Under the pieces are notes generated by a model. The model worked only from the letters and a program-made list of their open reading frames with translations, was not told the DNA's origin and did not search any database. A DNA stretch of 64,000 nucleotides from assembly GCA_030522415.1 (NCBI GenBank), contig CM060126.1, forward strand, positions 2,928,333 to 2,992,332. Reading direction: 5' to 3'. The position numbers were made by a program, and so were the translations under genes. Shown here piece after piece: positions 40,267 to 53,700 of this stretch. Each line of letters starts with the position of its first letter. The stretch's first letter is position 1. The stretch comes from Channallabes apus. Lineage: Eukaryota > Chordata > Actinopteri > Siluriformes > Clariidae.

Positions 40267-43200
40267 TTGACAGGAAACTGGCAGTGTGCAACGAACACCT
40301 GTGCAGGTGAACAGTGTATTCTGAGAAACAGACGATAAAAAGCCCAAATTCTAATGAAGATAATTATGGCAAACTGGTGAAGAAGAAATTGCAAAGAGAA
40401 ACACAGTTTACACAGCAGTGAGAACAAATGTGAAATAGCCAGTGCTTGCCATTAGAACTTCATAGTTCCTCTTTTGCTAAATTTGTCATGGGTTGGTTGA
40501 CTGCAATGTCATAAATAGCAACGTGTAAAATGCATGTTAAAAAAAAAAAAAGAAACCAAACACACCACTGGCAATTTATAGTGAGCTGTATGTTGTACAC
40601 TCCACTCCCATGAGAATCTGAAATCCCACAACGCACACACACACACACACACTCACCAAACGATGTGTACTGATGCACACTGGTACAGAACACCAAGCAT
40701 GTGGTGTTTCTGCTCTGTATGACGGATACATAGGACAAGTGTGATTTGTAACACGTCCACAGCAGACTAGCGACTGTCTTTATGTAGCTTGTGGAGTAAA
40801 ATGTATAGTACATAGATTAAGATCAGATTTTGTGTTGGAATTAAGGATTAAAATTATTTTAAGGATTTAAAATAAGTGAAAATGAGAATTAGGAATTACA
40901 ATCAAATGCTTTGTGTTAAATCAGGCTTCTTAGCTTTAGAATTGGGGTACAGGGGGGTAGAGTGAGGCTTAGGTTTTGCTTAGTATTTAGGGTTAGTTAT
41001 AGTACGGGGTTAAAATTAGGATTAAGGGTTGGATTTATCATTTAAATGTAAAGGTTGTAATTTGTGTTATTGCTTATAGATAGGGTTTAGATAATAGTGA
41101 AAGGTTAGAGGGAGTTACTTTAGACTTGCCCTGTAATTTTGGAGCTATGTGTCCTGGTCACATACGTTGTAGTAAATATGAGGAGCATTGAAGAGCAAAC
41201 AAGTAAAAACAGCAAAGCTTTATTTACTGCTTGACTTTATTATATTGAGAACCGTCACATTCTACAAGCAGTGCTAAAAGTCAGATGTGTGCAACTGTTT
41301 CTTAATTTTTTGCAGGCGACGCATTGCAACCTCCTCATTGGCCAGGTTGATTGACGTTCTAGCCAGAGTAGGCTAATTATCTTGCCACGCACTTTAGTGT
41401 GCAGCAAAAGCAGCAGGTTACTAGGGAAGTGATTAAACTGAACATGTTGATGAATGTAGAAGGAAGTGGTAAGGCTGAGGGATAGATATCAGAGAAAAAG
41501 AAGAGCAAAGAAAAAGGAAGACGTCTGGGCCAGAAGCCCTAACCTTTACATATTTATGTGGGAATCGTCAGTGTTTTAATGTGGTCAGGACATGCCCACA
41601 TTGAACTGATGATCATAAGAAGCTTGCGATGGAGATCACGTGGCCTATGTGATGAAAAGGGGGTTTGGTTTGGGGATATTGGATTATGTCATAGATATCT
41701 CTAACTCAAGTAGAAACCTTATTCTAATAATGTTTAGAGGATGTTTACTGGATTCTGTGAACTTCCTTTCTAGCTAATGATAACATCCTGTTCCAAAAAA
41801 AAAAAAAGAAGAAAAAAACATTGCTATGTTCATTAGTTAGTTTGACAAGTGAAAAACAGAAGCAGATAAATACATATACGTGGAAGTGAGGAGAGTGAAT
41901 GAGATTCTCCATGGTGATGCCTGTACAGTAGCTAGAAAATTGTACAAAACTTCTCGGTTGCTTTGTAGCTCTTGGGAGCTCTGACTTTAGGTCTTGTAGC
42001 TCCTGAGGCTGGAGTCAAACTGGATTAAGAACAATTTCCTACAGAACAACGGGAGTCTGTTTCACTTAAATGATCCAAAATGGACACCTAAAGAACGTTT
42101 AAGGGCATTGGATAGTCAGTTCTACTTACCTTAACCTTAATCAAATTGAAATAATATGTATAAGCTTTTATTTGTGATTATGATACCATCATGATTTTAA
42201 CCTGTTACAAATACAAACTACATTAGTATCGTATGAACAATTAAAACAACTGTTTACTCAAAATGAGTGAGGATCTAGTGTAGTATCTCCTGCAAAAAAA
42301 AAAAAAAAATAGACAAAAAAGCCGATTGTAGGTGACATGTTCTGTAGTCTCACTTCTTTCTTTCAACCTCTTTAGGAGCTTTGTTGTGTTAAAGCAGTGT
42401 GCAAAATGCAAATGAGGGGATGTGGGACCTTTTCCTCCCCAGAGAACGACACCGAGAAGAATGATAAACAGTTTGGCCTACTAGAGAACCTGATTTGATA
42501 ATTAACCTTACAAATGTTAGAATTTGCATGCTCTCGGGTGACATGAAGCACATGATGGTGAAAGTGTGAATAGGGAAGAGGGGGCGAATTTTCTTTGCTT
42601 GTAGGGTTGTAGACAAGTCTAGTAAATATGAAGTGTGAAAAAGGAGATGTTTTTGATCTGAGCTGAGGTTTTACTTGTACCTGGTATCATTTATCTCAAA
42701 TGGATAGACAAAGACCCCGATATCATCACAGGATATCCCTTATCCTCTAAAGCTGCCCTAGAATTACACTTATAGTAAATGCTAAAAATGGCCGTAGTAC
42801 ACCAGATCATAGTTGATTAAATACACAAGCTGCTTGATGTTCGACTGGTTATAGACATAAAAATTAAGTGGTACTAAGCAAATGGGCAAATGGACAACAG
42901 TAGTTTAAATAGCTATCAAGTAATAGAAATCTAATTTGTGGACAATGTAAAGTCAAAGTGACAGCAGTAATCACACAATGCTCTCAGTCACATCAACATT
43001 TTCCTTAGACGTTTTTGTTAATTGCAAAGAAAAAAACCCATATGACAAAAATTACACTTTGGTTATTTGAGAGCAGTGTGTTAGCAAATCGATAGGGGAA
43101 AAATGTTTAGAAAAATGTCATCACAAAGCTGTCAAAAATACCATAATTGCTCTCAGATGTGTTACTCCATTTGACCAAATGATATATTTAGCAAGGTGAC

Positions 43201-46200
43201 ATAGCAATTTAGTCATTTGAGAGTAATGAAATAGCAAAGCAACAGTGGAAATGTTAAAAAAATAAATGTCTGGAATGTCAACATTTCACTTAGATGTGTC
43301 CATTAATCAGTGAGTATTCAATTCAATTTTATTTATATAGCGCTTTTAACAATGGTCATTGTCTCAAAGCAGCTTCACAAAAATTAAAGAAATTTAACAA
43401 AAAAAATAAAATAAATAATAATAATAAATAAATAAATAAATAATAAATAAATAATAAAAAATAAATAAATAAATAATAATATTTATAGAAAAGAAAATAA
43501 TTGGAAGTGTGGATGTGTGAGAAAAATGTGCAGATAATAATAATGAGACGAATGAATGAAATTTCTCTGATGAGCAAGCCAAGGGTGACGGCGACGGTGG
43601 CAAGGAAAAACTCCCTGAGATGGCATTAGGAAGAAACCTTGAGAGGAACCAGACTCAAAGTATGACAAGACATCATATGACTAAAACTACACATTTAGTT
43701 TCCTCACAAGTTATTTATATGTAAGAGAGTCGTAGCATTGGAAATGAAATAAAAATTTAAAATAAAACTCCCTGAGATGAGTTAGTATGAAAATTACCAA
43801 CATTATTTTACTTCCTTCAGAAGTGTATAGACAGTATTGTACAAAAGTCTACTGTACAAAAAGGCAGATGCAAATAAATAGCTATAGAGAAAGTGTGTCG
43901 TAAGAAAAGGTCCTTTGAGAACCCTTTAATCTCAGGTACAATGTATGTACAATACACGTTTATAAAGAAATGAGCTACTTGCTTAGCTACTATGTTTTAT
44001 TGAGGATCCTGCAGAACCACCCACAGTTCAGCTTCCTTTAGCTTGAAAAGTTGTCACTTATATTTGCTGCTTCTTTTTCTGGCATGCAAATATTTCTCTT
44101 GGACGTTTAATTTGATTTATTTTTCTATGTACAGTACTGTGGTCCAATGGTCTTATGCATCACATTATCTCTCTAACAATTGTTGTAATGTATGTATATC
44201 ATATCTGCATATGTTTGTCATATTTGCAGTATTATGTTCCAAAAAATGATAAAATAAATAACATTACAGAAGAATATTTTCACGCTGGTAAAGAAAGCAA
44301 CATATTACATGACAGACCAGTTTTCAGATGGAAACGAAAAACCTAATGTAGGCTCCGGGGTTTTTGCATGAAATACATACAGTATGTGAAAGTGATGTCT
44401 CATGCTTCCTGAAGCTCTCTTTCACTGTTTGAGCCCCATGAATTATCTTGGGATACACCTGTGCCATCAGGGAAGAACAAATCCACAGCCAATTCATTAT
44501 GCCCCTAGCAGATGGAAGGCATTTTCTAGATTACCTTCACTGATAAGTGGTTTTCTTATGGAGGACAATAGGCCCAATCACCTTAGTTATTTCCTTTGCT
44601 TGACGCAGGACAATAATTTGACCGTTTTGAAATAGAGGAACATCTTTGTTCACAACCACAGGATATGTTTTCTAAAATGAGAAACTACACACTGTAGCCA
44701 ATAGTTACTGTACTGTAGTTAAATAACTTGTTCCCACCTGAACCATATTAATCATCTCAGTAATTATCTGGTATAAGTCACTTATCTATTTGCTTTCAGC
44801 CAAAACATAGTATTGGTGCTGATTTTTTTTTATGTTATACATATAATACAGAATATGTGTGTGTTAGTTCTGAAGTTTATGCAACATGGAAGTGACCAAT
44901 CTTGCTTCCGTAAAAATTTCATGTTGCTATCTTGAGCCGTTTTGGAGAGATGATTTTATACTGTATGTGCCCCAAAAATGGCCATTTTTCTGCATTACTA
45001 CATTTCAGCATTACTGTCTGAAATGTTGTGTTAAAGCATGCTTTAAACAATAATCATTTGCATTTAAAATTCAAATTATTCATATTTCTTCATGAATATT
45101 GATATTAAAATTGGTGTAAGCTTCATATGACCTGCAAAAATTGCTGCTTTAATTAAAGCATTCGGTGCAAAATTAAGCATTTTTTCCCCAAAAGAAATCC
45201 GTAGTGTCTGTAACCATGTCAAATTCATTTTGCAACATCTTAACAATTTTAGAATAATAGACTTTTTCAGGTTTATGTCTTTTCAAACAAAATCTAACTT
45301 GCCGATGTTTAATCTCAATGACAATTAAGAACATGGTCATGGAATCGACACCTACAGTAGGTGAGACACTTTTTAGGATCAGTACCATGTGGGTATGTTG
45401 GTTAAATCCAGGTGGTGATTATTTTTTGGCCGAGCAGTGTGTATACTGTATGTGTGTATACTGCATATCTGTGTGTATATTTGCGTGTATATATGTGTGT
45501 GTGTGTGTGTGCACACAATTTTTACCAGCTTAAAAACTGCTAACAAATATACATAGATATAAGATAATAAGATAATAACTAAAAAAACTATAAATTCAAG
45601 CACACTGACAATGTCAACAATGACACAATTGCTAATAATAGACCTAACATGACTAAAATTACAATTTCAGCCAAGTGACATGCAGCTACTTACGTATTTG
45701 GGAAAGTAACACAAATTATTGACATTTTCCTCACATGTGTTCATAAATAGCTTTAAAAAGCTTCCAAATGATTAAAATGCCATTTTTGTTAGATTCTATG
45801 TAGTTAATTTGTTTATAATGACATTGCGAAGGAAATGAGATACTCCCTGGAATATCAAAGTTTCCTTCATAACTGGTGAATGACTAAGAAAATGCTCTTG
45901 AAGATGACTCTTGAAGATGAGATGTAGTCATTTAGTCATCTGAGAACAATATAATGTTACAGTGACAGTAGGAAAGGCAAAAGCGTTAACATTTATGGTG
46001 TGATTTAATGACTATTTACAACTATTTACAGTTCACTGACATTTAGCCATGTTTATGTAGAGTGAAAACGATATCTGTGGATATTAACATTTGTCACAGA
46101 CGGGTTTATAAATTCTTGTGACTAATAAAATGATAAAATTAGAATCAACCGCTAACAGTTCGTTTATGTGTTTTATCATATTAAGAAACACATTTTGAAG

Positions 46201-47784
46201 CTGTGAATACCACAAAAATAGGAACGTTTATAGAATTAATAGCATCATATTGAATCTTTAATGAAGACAATGACAACTTTTGAAGATGCTAGTAGCCGTT
46301 AGTTTGTGCTTATCTAGTAAGTTAGTAATTCGTGCAAACTGTCTGTATCTGTATAAAGTTTTGTACAATTGATTAGTGTGTGAAACCAACTTGATGATGT
46401 GGTTTCTGACATTGTGTGACAGATTATTATCTATACAAAAGAGTAAAACAAGCTAAGAACTGTTGCAGCCTCATGCTAAAGCAGAAAAATGTACTTCCTT
46501 AGCGCACTAGCATCAGATTAAGCTAAGAGGCATAGCCTAAAGCCTGCAGACAGAATTGTACGTTAGGTGTCAATCATCTGCACAATGGTATATATTCAGG
46601 TTTTATTCTGTTCTTAGATTAAACTTATGCCTTTAGACATGCAGTTTGCTATGTTTGTAGCTTCTCTATGTTTGCGGTCAGCAATTTTCACAAGCCAAAC
46701 GGATCTTAGTCGATTATTTGGACTTCACTTAAGTCTTAGTACTCCAGTGATGGTTACAAGATCTGTGGGCGTGTCCGTTTTTCAGTTTCAATTCTTCACT
46801 TTTTTATTAAGATACAGATGTGAATATAAAAATGAAAAGAAATCAAAGAAGTAAAGGAATCATTCGCAAATCATCAATGTGGTGCAGGTGTGTGTGTGTG
46901 TGTGTGTGTTTGCAAGGAAACACCCATAGTGGGCTGCGATGTGCTGTACGCGTCTCCCTCAACCTACACGGCAAACCGTAATGTCTCCGTCACCCACTGA
47001 GTTCAGTTCTGAGTAAACAACACAAACAAGACTGATATAATTCTACAACAATGCAGTGAGAACTTTGCATTCGAATTATCTGAGTTTTTTTTTTTTTTTT
47101 TTTTAAAGAGGCCAATGTGTTAGAAGTGTGCAGTTTTTACTTGTGCAAAAATCTTAGTTTCTTTTGGTAAAGATAAAAAAAATCTCAGTACAAATCTCCG
47201 ATTGTACACAGTTTATAGAATGGATTTGTAGACCCAATAGATCAGACATGTGGTTATATTGTGTGATGTTCAGTTCACTATTATCAATGATAACACATTA
47301 CTGCTTTAATAAAACTTTGTGATATGCAACGTAAATGACAGATTCATGAATATTTTATGTGTTATTGCACACATTACTTTATACAGTAATATTTATATTT
47401 ATATTGCACACATTACTTTATAATATTTACTAATATGCTAGCATAGTGACTTTACATTAATTGAAAACTAAAAATCCAAATTAGTTTCTTAACAGTTACT
47501 TGTAAATGCATTTCAGGTTTTTTAGAAAAGCTAGCCGTGTGAATTAAGTTACAGAATAAATCCAAATGCAAAGGATTTTATACTGTTACAAAAAAAACCC
47601 CACATAATTTAACTTATACTAATATAAGTTTTATTACTTAGGTATCCTGGGTAATGCATACTAGCTTTAATTATTTATTAATCACATAAAACTATATAAA
47701 TTAAATTGACTTTTTTATATATTAGAACTTTATTAAAACTGTAGATCAATCCATAATGTGGGCTAAAATTTTTTATTTTTTTTA

Positions 47785-47848
<64 letters not shown>

Positions 47849-49583
47849 GTGTCCATGTCTGTGTATAGCAGGTGGTCTCTAAAAGGAAAAAAATAGAGAA
47901 GTGAGATTATAACCTTCATCAAGCATATATATACACCTCCCTCTCTCTGCCTCTCTCTGTCTGCCTCTCTCTCTCTCTCTTCCCACATGTCTGTCATTCT
48001 TAAAGACCTTAAGGTCATACCTAAATTAAACCTTGGATGCCCAAACTAATACACTCACCACCATGAAGGTGGACTTTTAAATTCAGTTGCTCATCACACA
48101 GAAAAGCATGCTCAATAGTTTAAACCTCATGCAACGATTATACACTGTAATATACTGTACAGTGCTGTGTAAAAAATATTGATTCCTTCATATTTTGCTT
48201 CCAAAGAGTAAGACTTTCCTGTATTTTTAATGCAGACTTTTCTGGACTGTATTTTTGTCCCTGGACCTGAGCAGTTTCAGAGGAATGTTTTTTTGTTTGT
48301 TTGCTTGTTTGTTAAGCCACCCAGTGACCTTTGAATCATTTAAGCATAAAAAGCATCTAACTTAAGGCATGAATCGGTAAGGAAACAGGTGCGGATGATG
48401 ACAGATGATCAGGCCGGTGATTAGTACACTGGCGATGGCGATGCTGAATACTGAGTGGTTGGAACAGACGAGAGGGGAAATGAGGTTTCTGCTGACATTG
48501 TCACATAAACAACCTATTTGTAAATTGTATCTTCAGGCACTTTGCAGCCTGACACACTAAAACATTTCTTCCCATTTCTTTCTTTCACATAATCTTTTAA
48601 TTGAATTTAATCTAAAGAAACTTTTGGACAGTACTGTATTTGTATGGACTATTCTATTTTAAAGTCCTTCTATGCTTCATTAAGCTCTAATTAATAGTTT
48701 CTGCAAGTGAATTACTGGAACCTCATGATGCACATACTGTATATTTTAGCGATGCATTAACCATGCCCATAGTTAAACTCATTTTTATTATATATTGCAT
48801 ATTCGAACTTACATTTGTAAAGCAAACTAAGAAGCTATCTAAATGAGTAGTTTTATAAATATGTAAATTATGCATATAATATGTTAATTAAAGGTAAATA
48901 TATATAAATACAACACTTTATTTGTTATAATTATGGTAGTTTGATTAAAAATGTAGTTATCCTTACTTAGTTAAAACAACATGACTATTACTAATGAAAC
49001 ATTCAGGGGACAGAGTGGCTTAGTACTTAGCACTGTCGCCTTGCACCTTAGGGTCGAGGGTTTGAGTCCCACCTCTGGTCTGTGTGCGTGGACCCTCATG
49101 CGTGGAGGGTTTCCTCCCACAGTCCAAAGACATGGCGATTAGTTTTATTGGGATTTCCAAATTTCACAAAGTGTGTGCCCTATGATGGATTGGGACCCTG
49201 ACCCGCCTCGTGCCCAAAGTTTCGTGGAATAGGCTCCAGGCTCCCAAAAGGATGAATAGTATCAAATTCAAATCAATCAAATTCAAATTTTATTCGTCAC
49301 ATACACAGTCATACACAGTACGATATGCAGTGAAATGCTTATACGACTGCTCGTGACCTTTAAACTCTAAATTATCAATAGAAATAGAAATAGAAATAAA
49401 AATAAATTAGGAAATGAAAATTAATAAAATATAGAGAAGAAGATGATAAGAAGAACAGAATATAAAATATAAAATATGGGATATAGTAAAAAAATAAATA
49501 AATATATATATATACTGTATATATACATACATAAAAAATTGTATAGAAGATGAATGATTAAATGAATAAACCATTGATGATTA

Positions 49584-49671
<88 letters not shown>

Positions 49672-50701
49672 TATACATTATTCTGGAATTTCCTTCAGGA
49701 TCAAGAACGTATCTCTTTATCTATAATAAAATTTCGATAAATAGTGTAGAAATCTATGCTGACTAGGTACTGTATTGATTCAATCTTAGAATTTGGGAAG
49801 TATATATTGGACATGTATTTATTTATTAACTAACAAATTAAAAAGGCAAAAATAATGACTTAACTACTTTAGCTATCTGTACAGGTCAGTGTTGCATATG
49901 ACTAAATTTAAGCAGATTTACAACTCTGTACAGTATATGTGTGTGTGCGTGTGTGCGTGTGTGTGTGGGCATGCGTGGTTGTGTGTAGTTACATTTAGTC
50001 CTGTGGAACGTCTGCAAAACAACATCACTTACTTTATAGTGGATATAAATATTCCTTCCATCATCAACTTCCTGTTTTCTTTTTCCAAGAATCTTTAATA
50101 TGCCAAAAAAAAAAAGATAAGAAAAAACACTCAGCTTTTCGTATTACTAAGAAATCGCAAAACTGTACTTAAAGGAAATGCCTGACTGACAAAGTTCTCC
50201 TTTGTTAAATACCAACATGACATTAAAACCCATTTGAGGCCCATCAGCTGTACTGTGAATTTTCTCTTACGATAACGTTCGAACGAGCGCATTACTATAA
50301 ACCCATGCTTTCCTGCTACGCTAATGTCAGAGCTGTCGTTATAGATGAACACTTGTCGTATCAGAATCAAGAACATCAAAAGTACTGTGGTGTGAGAATC
50401 TGAAATGTTCTGCTGCCGCCATTTTCTCTTCTATCTTCTAAACAGAAGTTTAACCACCTCTGCCCTGACCTTTACTAATGTAGCCTGACCTGCTAAACAT
50501 GTTTTCCTCTTGCGGTTTTCTCATTTCTGTTTAGCACAGTTTAGCACTAATCGCTATGCATCTGATGAATGCCTATTTAATTCTTGACTGGCGCTAGGAA
50601 CGAGACTAATGTACAGTATCTTACCTGAGCCTGAGATAAAGTCATAGTATCTGCCTTGAGCTGCTTCCCTTTACTGGTCACCATCTTAAACATTCTCTTT
50701 C

Positions 50702-50735
<34 letters not shown>

Positions 50736-53700
50736 GTTATTATTATTGTTATTATTATTGTTAATAGTAGTATTATTGATGAGAACTAAATGTCCGAAAC
50801 GGGAATACAGTTACACATGACCCTGTAGCAGTATATGATTAATCGTTACTGATTAATCACTTGGAATCGAAAAACCTTTTCGGAACATTGAGTTGTTTTT
50901 CGGAGCTGCTTCATAACTGACGTGTTACCACGGACACTGACGCACTGTGTGTGTCTGAGGTCACTGGTGTCATCGCTGGTGTCTGACTTTTCCTTCTTGT
51001 TTGTCAAAAAGCCACTGTTTGTATGTGTATTTGTTTGTTTGTGGGGCATTCTCATCTCTGTAGCTATTTTTAAGTCATGGTTAACCCCCAGAACTCTCCG
51101 TCCTCGTCCCGCAACTCAACTACTTCATTTTTCCACTCTTAAAGTCAAACATCTATTTTTAACTCACACTACAGTGGGTGTGCATGTGACCCGTCCTCAT
51201 CAGTGTTCTACCACTGAGGGTATAAATATCCAAGAAATATGATCAAAAGTCGGCGTCAAAAAGGAAGTATCACAATTTTTTTTCTTTAGTGTAAACAAAC
51301 AAACAAAAAAATGTGTCACTTTTTGTGATGAATGTGGTCTCTAACAGATTGTACAGTTTAGTTTTGTTTTGAAGCCTTGTATGACTCAAAATACCGTTAA
51401 ATGGCACAAAACATGACACGTGTTAATTAACCTCCTAAGGCCCGAATGTCCTCATATGTGGACATGACATTTTATCCCAATTTAACAGTCTATATGTTGC
51501 GTACATATGTTTATATGAGGATGGTACAAGATCTTGTACCATCCTCATATAAAAGAACTGTATAATTATTTTGCCAAGTTTCTTCCTGGTTGAAAACTTT
51601 GATTAAATAATATTTATCAGCTGTAAATAAAAAGAAACAGTCAGCAGAAATTGCAGTGTCACAAGAGTAGAGTTCGGGTCAGGGGTAGCTCAGTGGTTAA
51701 GGCGGTTCGGAAGATCCCAGGTTCAAACCCCACAACCACTAAGTTGCCACTGTTGGGCCCTTGAGCAAGGCCCTTAACCCTCAACTGCTCAGATGTATAA
51801 TGAGATAAAAATGTAAGTCGCTCTGGATAAGAGAATCTGCCAAATGCCTAAATGTAAATGTAAATGTTCTCCCCGTGCTTGGTTGGTTTCCTCCGGGTAC
51901 TTCGGTTTAGGCAATTAGGCTAATTGGCGTTCCCAAATTGACTATAGTGTGTGAATGAGTGTGTGTGTGTGTGTGTGTGTGTGCTCTGCGATGGATTGGC
52001 ACGCTGTCCAGGATGTACCCTGCCTCGTGCCCTGAGTCTCCTGGGATAGGCTCCAGGTCCCCGCGACCCTAAATACAGGATAAAGCGGTATAGAAGATGA
52101 TGCTTCTGTTGCTAAGCTAACTTGACTCCATATGACATATGAAATTACAATTTAAGCAACCTGTTATTCAGCCATGTCACTTATAAAGACAAAATAAAGA
52201 CAGAGTGACGGTGGAAACAAGATAAAATCACCAGAAATGTCAATGTTTACAAGGTAACTTGGAAAAAAAAAAAAGAAAAGTCATCAATTTGTCACAACAT
52301 GTATGTAGTACTATAAAAAATGTTTAACTAGTAATGAATACTACAGTAAATTCATTTACTATCAAAGAAGTGTAACTGCTATACCCCATTGGAAGATGAG
52401 TAACTCATACATCTAAAAACAAGTTAGTTCTGACTCTACATCTGTATTTGTGTGTGTCCCCAGGCTCGGAATAAGCAGACAGGAGAGCTGGCTGCCATAA
52501 AGATAATCAAGATGGAACCTGGTAAGGGAAATTTGTGAGAAACTATTGACTCAAATGAACACTGTAAATGTTTGTTCGGCCAGTAGTGATTTGAATATGA
52601 GATGCAATAGTGGATCTTTTGGAAACTCTAACATTTAAAATCCCCGACATGATGTAAATTTATGCAAAATAAAAAATATATAAAGTAAGTACAGTATGAG
52701 ATAAAATGCAAAATCCGGTAATTCCCATATGTATGGTACTGACAACCCTAGATACACATTAGATCCTGGTTAACTTATAGATTGTTTTTTGTTTCCCCCT
52801 CTTCTCTCAGAGGATGATTTCTCAGTGATCCAGCAGGAAATCGTGATGGTAAAGAGCTGCAAGCACAGCAACATCGTGGCCTACTACGGGAGCTACATCA
52901 GGTCAGAGTCAGAAGGAGGCAAACTTTGTATACCCAGATATACAGTATGATATGGGTCCTTGTATCATTGTGGGGTTTACAGTAGACCTGTATTACATAG
53001 CTGGAAGATATTCCAACATGTTACAGTATGCTGTCTTATCTCTAGGAAAATGATTACAATATGACTAGATATGCAATGCTATATGCATTGCAGTAATATT
53101 AAGGAAAAACCCCAAAATCTGGTCTGAGATCAGAACCTGTCCTAAACACCATATGAAACAGGAATGCGCCCTCGATGAGAATGCACACACATTTCCACAC
53201 TCATTTACACCAAGTGGCAATTTAGCATAGCCAATCTGCTAACCGGGATACAGATATAAAGAATCAGAATCCCAACGTAATCACCTCCAGCTCGCAAATG
53301 GCGCTTTTCCACTGGGAACAGTACCTGGTACCTGGTCCTTTTTTTAGTACCACCTCAGCCGAGGTTCCAAGCGCGCCGAACCGTTACCGAAACGTGACGT
53401 GTAAACTCTGCTGGTCACTGATTAGCCGGAGAAAATCGTCATTACTGCATCACTGAACTTGCGACACGAGACACAACAGGACCGCTATATTTAGAAACAG
53501 CCAGTGAAGGATCGCACGCACCTTTTTGTACTAACCAAAAACTTTCTTTGGCTGCCATCAGCCTCTTTTGAAACAAACTCCTTCGTCTCGCTGATAAAAA
53601 CATCCACATGCCGAGAATGAAGGACACCATGCCGTCGATGTGCTCCATTGTTGTGTGTTTGTTTGTGGCGCGTTTACGATGATGTCATGGCAGTAGAGGT

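Larger units (their letters stand above)
36540..52463 (+). other. map4k1 intron 1 (15.9 kb)
   Basis: First intron, far longer than the others. Besides the repeats listed separately it is AT-rich, with GA-rich sequence just after the donor (36590-36970), poly(A) runs and no recognisable coding exons. A 4-kb stretch at about 42-46 kb carries dispersed degenerate repeats. Confidence 0.8.
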
